Positions 55,125 through 64,000 of a stretch of 64,000 nt of DNA are shown here, piece after piece; the stretch's first letter is position 1, and every line of letters starts with the position of its first letter. Origin of the DNA: Aegilops tauschii subsp. strangulata (Eukaryota > Streptophyta > Magnoliopsida > Poales > Poaceae). The stretch lies in the NCBI RefSeq assembly GCF_002575655.3, contig NC_053037.3, positions 49,116,242-49,180,241 on the forward strand, given 5' to 3'. The position numbers and the translations under genes were made by a program. A model generated the notes under the pieces. It searched no databases, was not told the DNA's origin, and worked only from the letters and a program-made list of their open reading frames with translations.

Positions 55125-55437
55125 GAGGGTGTTTGTTTACAGGGACATTTTGGTGGAGGGACTAAAAAAACTCCGTGTCAGTCCCATCTAAACCAAACAG
55201 GAGGGACTTTTAGGGACTAAAAGTGGGAATTTGGGATTAAAGAAAGAAGACCCCGAGGGAGAGTCTTTTTGGGACTTTTTCCAACAGTTGCCCCTGCCAC
55301 GCATCGCACCTTGTCTCTATTAGTTCACTACTAGGGGTAACATGGTCTTTTAGCATGTCATTTAATAACCTCTAGTCCATGTTTAGTCCCTGGAACCAAG
55401 CAGGTAGGGACTAGGGAGTTTTTAACCAAACAGGGCC
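55125..55437. mobile_element. Tourist/Harbinger-type MITE, 313 bp
   Basis: The 3-bp target TTA is duplicated at 55122-55124 and 55438-55440. The ends are imperfect inverted repeats (GAGGGTGTTTGTTTACAGGG against GGCCCTGTTTGGTTAAAAAC). The interior has GGGACTAAAAGTGGGA-like words. TTA duplications are typical of PIF/Harbinger MITEs. Confidence 0.75.
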
Positions 55438-55744
55438 TTAGATTAACAACAACTAAAGAGTTGCACGGGACAGTGGACGCACCGGCACCATGTGCATCTA
55501 CCGATGTACTGGGTGATGCACAGTCTGTTGCAACAAAGAACAAACAACCAAGAAGCATATTTGTGTTGGTCCCAGTTTTGTTATCTTTAGACACCTTTCC
55601 CTATGTGAGCGCAACAAATCTAGTCCTGCTCAAACTCTACAACCTTGTCCCCCAAAACAAACGATCAGTTCGTTACAGATGTGCGTACTGCGTTTGTCAT
55701 TCTTTTCCCTTTTCGACCAACGTAGGTGCTGGATAGCCAGTCTG

Positions 55745-56035
55745 TACTAGTACTTTCCCCACTTCCTTTCCTCTGCGCACCACGTCCTAGATTTATGCTA
55801 TACAACTTTCCCCCATTCCTGTCCTCTTTGAACCACGTCTTAGATTCATGCGATACAACTTTCCCCACAACTTTCCCCCTTCCTTTCCTTTTTGAACCAC
55901 GTCATAGATTCATGCTACACAACTTTTCCCACTACTTTCCCCCATTCCTTTCCTCTTTGAACCACGTCCTAGATTCATGGTATACAACTTTCCGCACAAC
56001 TTTCCTGTTTGATCCAACACCTAGATTCAAGTGTA
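55745..56035. repeat. Minisatellite of about 50-65 bp units, four to five copies
   Basis: The unit CTTTCCCCCATTCCTTTCCT, continuing CTTTGAACCACGTCCTAGATTC and ATGCTATACAA, is repeated from 55750 to 56030 with variable internal duplication of ACAACTTTCCCC. Confidence 0.85.
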
Positions 56036-56059
56036 GAAGCGGAAAAAGCCCATATGCAG

Positions 56060-56510
56060 CTAGAGCAATGCATGTGGAATAAGTAAATTATACCTTAAGG
56101 TTCTTGGGGTGTGGTTCGGTGGGCGACCGGAGGCCGTTCGACCCACACTATGTACGGCGGCGAAGAAGAAGGGGTCGGAGGCCCTCCCGTGCCGCCGCTG
56201 GGTGAAAGTGAACAGCTGCGCCAGTAGTGGATTCCCTCCCTCACCGATGGCGATGGTGTTAAGCCTCCTTCCCTTCCCGGCGGACGGATCCTGCCGGCTC
56301 TTTGACCAGCAGTGAGGGGAGAGAGAGAGGCCAGCGAAGTCTTGTTTAGATCTGGAGAGGGTGAGAGAGTGTGAAGAGAGCAACTAGAAGCAACCAGCAG
56401 TGAGGGGAGAGAGAGAGGCCAACAAAGTCTTGTTTAGATCTGGAGAGGGTGAGAGAGTGTGAAGAGAGCAACTACAAGCGCTGAGGCTCCAGCGTGTATA
56501 TATATACTGG
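56060..56510 (-). promoter_or_regulatory. Promoter and first exon of a minus-strand gene unit (copy A)
   Basis: A TATATATATA box at 56497-56506 is followed on the minus strand by a CT-rich leader. An 83-bp segment (CTCTCACCCTCTCCAGATCT) is directly duplicated at about 56310-56475. A short coding-like segment follows (RLNTIAIGEGGNPLLAQL), ending near a donor-like CTTAAGG. It is homologous to 58920-59385, so the two are tandem copies of one gene start. The downstream exons may be the REM-like remnants at 53.4-55 kb. Confidence 0.4.
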
Positions 56511-57500
56511 AGAGAGTGTGAAGAGTGCAAACCCTAGAAAACAAGCGCCGAGGCTGCAGAGTGCAAACCCTAGAAAACAAGTGCCGAGGCTACAGCTTAT
56601 ATGTGATGAGGTGATTATACGGTCACTACGAGATCGTATAGCTCCATATCCATCGATTTTGACCAGTCAAAGAATCCTCCTGGCAAGAATTATGCTCTAG
56701 TGTAGTTATCGAACCCGAGACCTCAAGTTTGATGAGCGAACAGGCTAACCAGCTACACAACCCTCCCGTTATGTTCAACGAGAGGAAAATAACCTTTTAT
56801 ACATTCCTGCATTCGTCTGACAAGCATGCCGTGTTTTTTTGTGTGTGTGGGAGTCATTGGGATTTAAATCATAATCGTGTCATGTGGCTTTGGTGGTAAG
56901 ACTATCCACAGTGGTGCAGAAATAATGCAGCCTTAGTCACCTTACCTCTCTCCACGTAGTACGTTGGGTCCCACCAGTCAGAGGGTGAAACAAACAAATT
57001 AATAAGAAAAATTAAAAGCGCCAGCGGTGTATCTTACCTCACACATCTTGCTACTGCTCGGGAACACTGTCCAATTGATCCCTCTGTTCGCTCACGTACT
57101 ATTTTAAGTGAATCCTTATTATAACATGCACACAATTTTGGGCACTTGTATTTGACCTAAGTCAGTGTGCCACCGTATCTCGTACGACTCCCTCCGTCTA
57201 GGTGTAATAAGTCACGTTAGAAGGTGCAGCGGGACCAAGGTGCAAGCAGATTGGAGGAGAAGGAGAAACTTGACCGGTCATTCCTCCAATCAAAGCCCCG
57301 ATTTCTGTCTCTAAACGCAACAATTAATCCAAACAACTAAGAGATGCCTCTTCTCTTCTTGTACGTACTCCATTTGTATCTCACTTCCTGTGGCTTCGCA
57401 CTCGCACGATTTTCCTATTCTATGAACCTGTGTGTGCGTGTGCGTGTGTGTGTTTAACAGATGTGTGTGTTAGAGAGAGCGACGGATCGACCTACTCCTA
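56511..57500. other. Intergenic sequence
   Basis: A 36-bp direct duplication (GTGCAAACCCTAGAAAACAA) occurs at 56526 and 56561. A TG/GTGCG microsatellite lies at 57428-57455. No gene is recognised. Confidence 0.4.
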
Positions 57501-57521
57501 CAGAGAGACGGTGTGTAGTGT

Positions 57522-57809
57522 ATGATTTTAGCCGCGAGAGTCGGTGCATCCTCTCGTTTCCGGGCGTCCGGTAGGGACAGGCGGACAGCTACCACGCCCG
57601 CTCCTGACCAGCCTGGCCCACCCAAAGCCCCTCCATCGCCCGCGCGCGCTTCTCGCCCGAAACGGTCAGAGCTGCTCCAAAGAATCGGTGCCGCATTCAT
57701 GCCCGGGCAGAGCGGACGCGACCTCTCACTGGCGCCTGCGTTGAAGGGAGAAGCGGATTCAAGAGTGATGGTTGCTTCGTCCGTCCAACTTACTACTGGG
57801 TCTATGTGA
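57522..57809 (+). other. Repeated GC-rich ORF segment related to 40340-40450
   Basis: Both regions share CAGNCTGGCCCACCCANANC, CGCCCNCGCGCGCTT and CCGAAACGGTCAG-like words in the same orientation. The 95-residue frame has no domain. This is a dispersed repeat on either side of the Gypsy element. Confidence 0.4.
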
Positions 57810-58025
57810 TTTGATGGCTCATTGGTCATTATTACTGAGGTGGTAGGACCGCTGGATGTCCCACGCTTTCGGCGAAAGGAGGTACTACTAGGTTACAATT
57901 TTCTCCATTCTTATGGCGGAGGAGTGCAAGAGCAGTGAAAACACGCAGGCTCAGTGATTACATGGCCCACCTCACACTATCACCATATTTTCTGGACACC
58001 GTGCGACACCTAACTCTTTACATAG

Positions 58026-58188
58026 TACTCCCTCCATTCCTAAATATAAGTCTTTGTAGAGATTCCACTAGGTGGACTACATACGGAACAAAATGAATGA
58101 ATCTACACTTAAAATGCATCTATATACATCCGTATGTGGTTCATGGTGAAATCTCTACAAAGACTTATATTTAGGAATGGAGGAAGTA
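58026..58188. mobile_element. Stowaway-type MITE, 163 bp
   Basis: TACTCCCTCCATTCCTAAAT and its mirror ATTTAGGAATGGAGGAAGTA bound inverted arms (ATAAGTCTTTGTAGAGATT). It has the same length and internal words (ACTACATACGGA, AAAATGAATGAATCTACACT) as 34665-34827. Confidence 0.93.
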
Positions 58189-58363
58189 CTTGTATAGTAT
58201 GTACTGTAATTTATCAGCGAGATAGTACAATGCTATGAAGCTTCCAGCTTCTGTTACATGTATCTTGCGTCCAAGGTTGCCCGTTGCAACATTTTATCAA
58301 ATACAAAGGAGACTAACATGCATGCTATTGCATCTCAATGATTGACAGATCATAGCAAATATG

Positions 58364-58640
58364 TACTCCCTCCGTTCCAAAATAAGTGTCTCAACTTTAT
58401 GCTACATACGAAGCAAAATGAGTGAATCTACACTCTAAAATACGTCTATATACATCAGTGTTTGGAGTATGTACTAGTAGTTCATATTGAAATCTACTAA
58501 AGGACATATATATTCCAAACAATATGATAATCTCTCTAACCAAGGTAGTAGGGACGAGGAGTAAACAGAGGGAGTAGTAAAAATTTCTCCTCGTCCTGCG
58601 AGCCACCGCGCGCATGGGCGAGGGAGCGGGCGTAAGGCGT
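58364..58640. repeat. MITE-containing duplicated block, copy 1
   Basis: It starts with a MITE end, TACTCCCTCCGTTCCAAAAT, and ends with GGGAGTAGTAA near 58576, followed by CCTGCGAGCCACCGCGCGCA. The segment from 58406 is repeated at 59686-59925 with few differences. Confidence 0.85.
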
Positions 58641-58799
58641 ACAGTACTACTACTCATGCAGTCCCTAGCCATTGAAATAGAGACAACTAAAGAAAAAAAC
58701 GATCCATGCAGTCCCTAGCCCTTGAACCGTCAACCCTAACCAGGCTTTAATTTGCTGGCAACGTCGGCACTTCCTAATTAATGAAGTTTGCAACCCTTC

Positions 58800-59385
58800 G
58801 ACCATCGGATCATTTTGTGCAGTTTCACCAAAATCGAGATGAGCATCCCTATGGCAAAGAAATTGAAGAAGCATGATTAGAATAAGATTACTGGGACTAG
58901 TTGATGAGACATAAACTCATCACAAATACAGTACGTAGAAGCCAGTAGAGGTATGTGCGGGACAAAGAAGTAGAGAAATATCCACATGGAGTGATGTGGG
59001 CAGCTGGAGCAGTGGTGCAAGACGGCTGTAAAGGGAGTTGTACCTGAGGGATGTCGGGACGTAGCTCAACCTAGAGGAGGGCAGCGGGAGGAGGCAATTA
59101 CCCATGTCGCGGCAGTGAGCAATGGACGAAGGCAACCTCACTGGCTTTGTGAGAGAGAATGGCGGGGACCCCTGATCGAGATGTGCCGACAGTGGGTTTT
59201 CGCCGTCGGCGACGGCGACCGCATCTACACTAAGCATCCACCCCTTCCCCCCACGGACGTGATCCGCCGGGATGTTAGAGATGTGGCCACAGTGGTTTTG
59301 TGCGAGAGAGTGTGAAAACTGAAGAGAGCAACCCCAGCAAGCAACCGTGTAGGCTTGTCCTGCCTATGTATATAGTGGAGCGGTT
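58800..59385 (-). pseudogene. Minus-strand gene unit, copy B (promoter, first exon, second-exon fragment)
   Basis: The minus strand has TATATACATA at 59376-59367, a leader, then an ORF from 59237 (MLSVDAVAVADGENPLSAHL, continuing to PTSLRYNSLYSRLAPLLQLP). A later block near 58850-58790 reads DAHLDFGETAQNDPMVEGLQ and contains the same GTGAAACTGCACAAAATGAT motif as the exon-like blocks at 53.4-54.8 kb. It resembles copy A at 56.1-56.5 kb. No complete product can be assembled. Confidence 0.35.
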
Positions 59386-59685
59386 TCCTTTTCTCTCCAT
59401 ATGAACCTATTTATATTGCATACGTGCCACTGAAGAAAAAAACGTTATTTATAAATGACGCGGCACCTACTACTCGTTCTCCTATAAACCTTGCGCTTGG
59501 CATCTCCAAACTATTAACCTTGCGATTGGCTCTTCGCCTCTTCGGGAAGTCGAGCAATAATGGTACTGCAGTATATATCGTTCTGGCTATATGAGACCGA
59601 ATGAACTGCTGCACGTCCACCACGTGGCGAGGGTCGAGGGGCGAGGGAGAGTGCGTACTATTACGTCCATTTCAATATGGACTAC

Positions 59686-59935
59686 ATACGGTGCAAAATG
59701 AGTGAATCTACACTCTAAAATACGTCTATATACATCAGTGTTTGGAGTATGTACTAGTAGTTCATATTGAAATCTACTAAAGGACATATATTCCAAACAA
59801 TATGATAATCTGTCTAACCAAGGTACTAGGGACGAGGAGTAAACGGAGGGAGTACTAGTAAAATTTTCTCCTTGTCCTGCGAGCCACCGCGTGCGTGGGT
59901 GAGGGAGCGGGCGTAAGGCGTAGTAAGCAAGCTTC
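59686..59935. repeat. MITE-containing duplicated block, copy 2
   Basis: The sequence from ACTACATACGGTGCAAAATG through GGGACGAGGAGTAAACGGAG to the CCTGCGAGCCACCGCG tail repeats 58406-58640. A third, partial copy of the tail (ATCCTGCGAGCCACCGCGCC) follows at 59940-60005 with AAGCAAGCTTC at its end. Confidence 0.85.
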
Positions 59936-60005
59936 ACCTCATCCTGCGAGCCACCGCGCCCGTGGGTGGGGGAGACGATGTACTAAGCAAGCTTCTCCTC
60001 GTTTC

Positions 60006-60785
60006 GCGAGTTGACGGGACACATCAAAAGTACTCCAGTGTAAGAGCCTTGCCTCTAAGGTAGGCCCCACATGGTTTGCCTCTTTTTTAACATAACGCGT
60101 CAAGTCACAATTTGTTTGTTCACCTGTGGTAGACGATACTCCCTCCATCTAGTGGACAACCAATACACGTGTCAAGTTACCACGTGGGCTGCCTTTTCGT
60201 ACAGAAATGAGCTCCACCGTGTACCCGCGCGGGCGTGGTTGGGAAAGAGATGGGAGTACATGCGCCGTGCGTGCACCTCTTCTCTTCATGCATGTCCCCC
60301 ACCTACGTGGGTGTGTGTGAGATATACAAACCTAGATAAATGGCTTGTGCGTTCATGAGTGTTTTTTTTGGGGGGGAGGTTGATTTCGTGAATATATTTG
60401 TGGGAATATGTGTCGATGACATCTCAAACAAAATTTTGCATGCAATGTATGTGAAATGGAGGCCTATCCATATCATATATAGAGGGTCGGGCGATCCACG
60501 AGAAAAGAGGGAGGGGTCATAGATATCGATAGAGTTGAAGAGAGGATCAAGTGGGTGGGTGCGAGATCGATGAAGAGAGCCCTCGAAATTGTGTGTGTGT
60601 GCAAGTCAAAGATATAGAGCGACTGACCTAGCTACCGGAACGTCAGAGGGCACAGGTCAAGTTTGTGTGTGGCAGGGAGACATGACTAGAGTGCTCGATG
60701 TATCAGTGTGTGTGTGTGTGTGAGGGGGTGGGGGGAGGGGTAGGCAGAGGCCTAACTATAGAGGTAGAACGACTCGTATATGTGT
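60006..60785. other. Intergenic sequence with simple repeats
   Basis: It contains TACTCCCTCCATCTAG at about 60138 (one MITE-like end), a (TG)n run at 60705-60721 and G-rich tracts. No gene is recognised. Confidence 0.4.
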
Positions 60786-60790
60786 TGAGA

Positions 60791-62018
60791 AGGAGAGACC
60801 CAACTATGTCTTGAGGGAGATCGCTCGACATCCATACAGAACTGAAGGACAGGAAATAGGATGGGACAGAGAGAGAGAGAGAGGAGAGAGAGAGGGAGGG
60901 AGAGGGGTAGAGTGCTGGATGGGTGATGGAGTTGCTTCTCGAAGATGGTGGGAGAGGCCTACTAGACAAACTGAGGGTGGAACTGCAATATTATCAATAA
61001 GAGTGGGGATGTGTTTCTGTGTGTGCCTGTGCGTGATAGATCTGTCAGGACACATCCATGGATGATGAAGGGGAACCATGTGTTTGGTAAGCAAACCTAA
61101 CTAGATCAGTAGATCAATTGTTGTTTGTCGGAGGAAGGGAGAGACATAACTAATGAGGTAGATCGATCGACGCGTGGGGGAAAACGAGTTATAAGGACCT
61201 AGCTAGCTATATGTATAGCGGGAGATCGGTTGGTGTACGTCCATTTGTTAGAGGCAAATAAGGCCCGGCGAGACGGATAGACAGAGAGAATGGAGCTAGG
61301 AGGTGGTGCGAGAGGCCCAGCTACTAGCTAGATAGGGGGGGGGAGTGTACGGTTGTGAGATCGATGAAAAGAGGGGCGAGAGTTTACACGTGAGTGGGAT
61401 CATATGAAGGAGAGACCCAACTATGTCTTGAGGGAGATCGGTCGACATCCATACATAACTGAAGGACAGGAAATAGGATGGGACAGAGAGAGAGAGAGAG
61501 AGAGAGGGAGGGAGAGGGGTAGAGTGCTGGATGGGTGATGGAGTTGCTTCTCGAAGATGGTGGGAGAGGCCTACTAGACAAACTGAGGGTGGAACTGCAA
61601 TATTATCAATAAGAGTGGGGATGTGTTTCTGTGTGTGCCTGTGCGTGATAGATCTGTCGGGACACATCCATGGATGATGAAGGGGAACCATGTGTTTGGT
61701 AAGCAAACCTGACTAGATCAGTAGATCAATTGTTGTTTGTCAGAGGAAGGGAGAGACATAACTAATGAGGTAGATCGATCGACGCGTGGGGGAAAACGAG
61801 TTATAAGGACCTAGCTAGCTATATGTATAGCGGGAGATCGGTTGGTGTACGTCCATTTGTTAGAGGCAAATAAGGCCTGGCGAGACGGATAGACAAAGAG
61901 AATGGAGCTAGGAGGTGGTGCGAGAGGCCCAGCTACTAGCTAGATAGGGGGAGGAGTGCACGGTTGTGAGATCGATGAAAAGAGGGGCGAGAGTTTACAC
62001 GTGAGTGGGATCGTATGA
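60791..62018. repeat. Tandem duplication of about 617 bp
   Basis: Copy 1 (60791-61407) and copy 2 (61408-62018) share AGGAGAGACCCAACTATGTC, GTGCTGGATGGGTGATGGAG, ACTGAGGGTGGAACTGCAAT, GCAAACCT(A/G)ACTAGATCAG and AACGAGTTATAAGGACCTAG in the same order with very few differences. They differ mainly in the length of a (GA)n microsatellite. The minus-strand ORFs in both copies are translations of the repeat. Confidence 0.93.
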
Positions 62019-62417
62019 GAGACACGAGGCAAGGACACATAAAGGAGGAGATTGAAGGTGCGTGTGTATGTTGTAGGCAAACATCGCTAGAGAGGTTTAT
62101 CGATCGGTGTGTGTCGGAAAGGAGTTGTGGAGACTGTGGGAGAACGACCTAAAGAAGAAGAAAAATGAATGTGCGCGATGGATAGAATGCTGAGGGAGGG
62201 GGAGGGCAAGGAGGGCGTGTGCATGCGCGAGAGAAAGTTAGTGGTAGCTACAAAGGTTAGAGGATTGTGTGGGTGCAAGAGACTAACAAAGATCATAATT
62301 TGATATGAAAGTGGATTCATATATTTGAATAGGAGATCATAGTGTTTTAAACATATGCATGCATGAATATAGCGGTGATACGCGTGTTGTGGTTTTGCAC
62401 ATGTTATACCACAATGT

Positions 62418-62640
62418 GATAATGCATGGCGTTTGCAACTCACAGCTAAATGTCGAACAATCTAAACCATACTATACATTGAATAATCTCACATTTTATT
62501 TGAATTTGTGATAATGTGTGGCGTTTGCAGCTTACAACTAAATATCGAACAATCTAAACAATACTATATATCGAACATTCTCACATTTTATTTGAATTTG
62601 TGGTAATGTGTGGTGTTTGCAACTCACATCTAAATACTTG
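62418..62640. repeat. 92-bp tandem repeat, about 2.4 copies
   Basis: Units starting GATAATG(C/T)(A/G)TGGCGTTTGCA at 62418 and 62510, and GGTAATGTGTGGTGTTTGCA at 62602, each contain AATATCGAACAATCTAAAC and TCTCACATTTTATTTGAATT. Confidence 0.9.
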
Positions 62641-62884
62641 TAGGCGTAGGGGGCGGGGCACCATACATAATGTGATAAACACATTATACATATGAGACAT
62701 GGTTTAGTTTGTGAAGATCTAGCTAGAGCTTGAAATGTACTATGATTTGAAATCAACATAAAGTGGATTCAAAAAATCGAGTTCGAGTTCATATAGTACA
62801 CATAGTTCATATGTAACTCAAGACTAATCATGTGGTGTGCTGTGAAGATAATACACAAACGATGGTTTAACTTGACAATAATGA

Positions 62885-62990
62885 CGATTGTAGATCTTAT
62901 TAAAATAGAGAAACGAATTCAAACGCTTTGACTCCACAACAATCATTATTGTAGATCTTATTCAAATAGAGAAACGAATTCAAATTTAGT
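62885..62990. repeat. Short direct duplication
   Basis: ATTGTAGATCTTATTNAAATAGAGAAACGAATTCAAA-like sequence occurs twice, about 62 bp apart, in AT-rich DNA. Confidence 0.75.
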
Positions 62991-63081
62991 TCATATTGAA
63001 GCGGTCGTATATATGTTTGGAATGCACTAAAACGTTCATTTGAGTACTAGGTTGCATGCATTATACACGTAGCAAAATATT

Positions 63082-63570
63082 TTAATTATACATGAATTCA
63101 AAGTTTTGAATGACATTTGTAGTGCGAATTGATTTGGTACAGTACACGTTAGGCTTGTCCGAAAATTTCAACCCGCGCCTTGTTAGCCCGAAATATTTAA
63201 GATATATCTTTGTCTCGTTGTGCTCCGACAACTCCCTCCATCTCAACCCGTGCCTTGCTATTCCAAAATTACAACGCGCGTGCAAACTCCCACCTCCTGT
63301 GAAATCCCAACACGCAAAATGCCCGTGATACCCCTGAACCGAAAGAACCGCCTCAAATCGGTGGGGGTAATTTCGTAACTTACCCCACATTTCGGACAAG
63401 CGCGTCCCTAAGTCATGGTTCCCCACTCCCATCCCATCCGCCCACCCGTTCGTACACCGAGGCCGGGAAAACCCGCGAAGCCCCACACCCTCCTCCGTCC
63501 GCCACCCAGCCGGAGCCTCTTCCCCGACGACGTCGTCCATAGCAACACCTCGACGTCCCTCATCCACCAT
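63082..63570 (-). other. Repeat-derived ORF, 162 codons
   Basis: The open frame on the minus strand has no domain. Its nucleotide sequence resembles 24950-25130 in the opposite orientation (GGGGAACCATG, GGGACG, GTCTGAAAT and AAGTTACGAA in the same order), which marks it as a dispersed repeat. It is unlikely to be a gene. Confidence 0.35.
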
Positions 63571-64000
63571 ACCGGATGAGGATCCACCGTCGATCTGGTC
63601 GTCCCGCCGGTTCAGCCACCCCGTCCTCCACCTCCAAGGAACTGCCCTGACGTTCCCCTCGTCTTTCGCGCCACCTCCATTCCCACACTGCCGTCTTCAC
63701 CTACACCACCGAAAGAGCATCAGCATCACCGTTTCCTCGGATGAAGCTGCGGCCTAATCGGCGCCACCAAAGAGGTTGTACACTAATTGCTGCATTTTCA
63801 TCTTGATTCGATCTCACGGTGTTGCCGGCGCTCGGTCCCGAGCCGACAAGGCGCGACTCCATCCACCGCGGTGTCGCCGACCGCTTCCTCCACGGCGTCG
63901 CTCCCTCGGCGGCGACGTCCACATTAGTAGGAGCTGCTGCTGCTTTAGCTCTCGCTCGCGCTGCTGCTCTGCTCTTGCTCTCGGTCCCCTGCCTGGTCCG
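63571..64000. other. GC-rich sequence at the window edge
   Basis: CpG-rich DNA with CTGCTGCTGCTTTAGCTC-like simple repeats at the end. It could be the leader of a gene beyond the window, but no start codon or domain supports this. Confidence 0.25.

Noticed and set aside
55745..56082. 118-residue repetitive ORF (LPFLFEPRHRFMLHNF units).
   Set aside because: It is a translation of a minisatellite.
62418..62640. Regularly spaced repeats considered as a CRISPR array.
   Set aside because: The units are contiguous 92-bp tandem copies without unique spacers, in a plant genome.

Overview
This is a 64 kb piece of a large, repeat-rich grass nuclear genome, most likely Triticeae (wheat, Aegilops or barley type). 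The evidence is intron-containing plant genes with GT-AG splicing, several Stowaway MITEs with CTCCCTCCGT ends, CACTA transposon termini with GGCCC-rich subterminal repeats, nested LTR retrotransposons and a nuclear copy of plastid DNA. Nothing bacterial was seen (no operons, CRISPR arrays or rRNA), and no tRNA gene was recognised.

Region 1 (1-16 kb) is the gene island, with three plus-strand host genes. They are a LEA2-type late-embryogenesis-abundant protein (coding from 1891, intron in the 5' UTR), a 16-exon tRNA pseudouridine synthase of the DEG1/PUS3 type (6114-11893, 446 residues; every exon junction keeps the frame), and a 7-exon NOP5 N-terminal-domain protein (13740-15723) that lacks the C-terminal snoRNP-binding Nop domain. 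A 994-bp Mutator-like element with a 9-bp target duplication ends 178 bp upstream of the PUS3 start codon. Stowaway MITEs lie in a PUS3 intron and downstream of the third gene.

Region 2 (16-42 kb) is transposon territory. It holds retroposon-like and LTR remnants, a CACTA element starting at 18774 with a spliced minus-strand TNP1-like gene, a second degenerate TNP1-like gene with a duplicated exon, and two long ORFs of unknown function with core promoters (minus 32517-33218; plus 40657-41451). A second CACTA end starts at 35674 and is interrupted by a ~205-bp plastid insert carrying a psbT pseudogene and the end of psbN. Large tandem repeats fill 36.2-39 kb.

Region 3 (42.05-53.33 kb) is one complete 11.3-kb Ty3/Gypsy retrotransposon with 1.2-kb LTRs and a perfect 5-bp target duplication (ATTTC). 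Gag and pol are broken by stops and frameshifts, although by hand count the LTRs differ at only about 2 % of positions. It has a dual RNase H, as in the Tat lineage. Its 3' region carries an antisense reading frame that looks like a captured plant B3 DNA-binding domain. Its LTRs carry polyubiquitin-junction fragments and arrays of perfect GGCAAG hairpins.

Region 4 (53-64 kb) appears to hold decayed, tandemly duplicated minus-strand gene units (two homologous promoter/first-exon regions at about 56.5 and 59.4 kb, and a B3/REM-like exon at 53.6-53.8 kb), together with MITEs, minisatellites and a 617-bp tandem duplication. No clearly intact host gene was found there.
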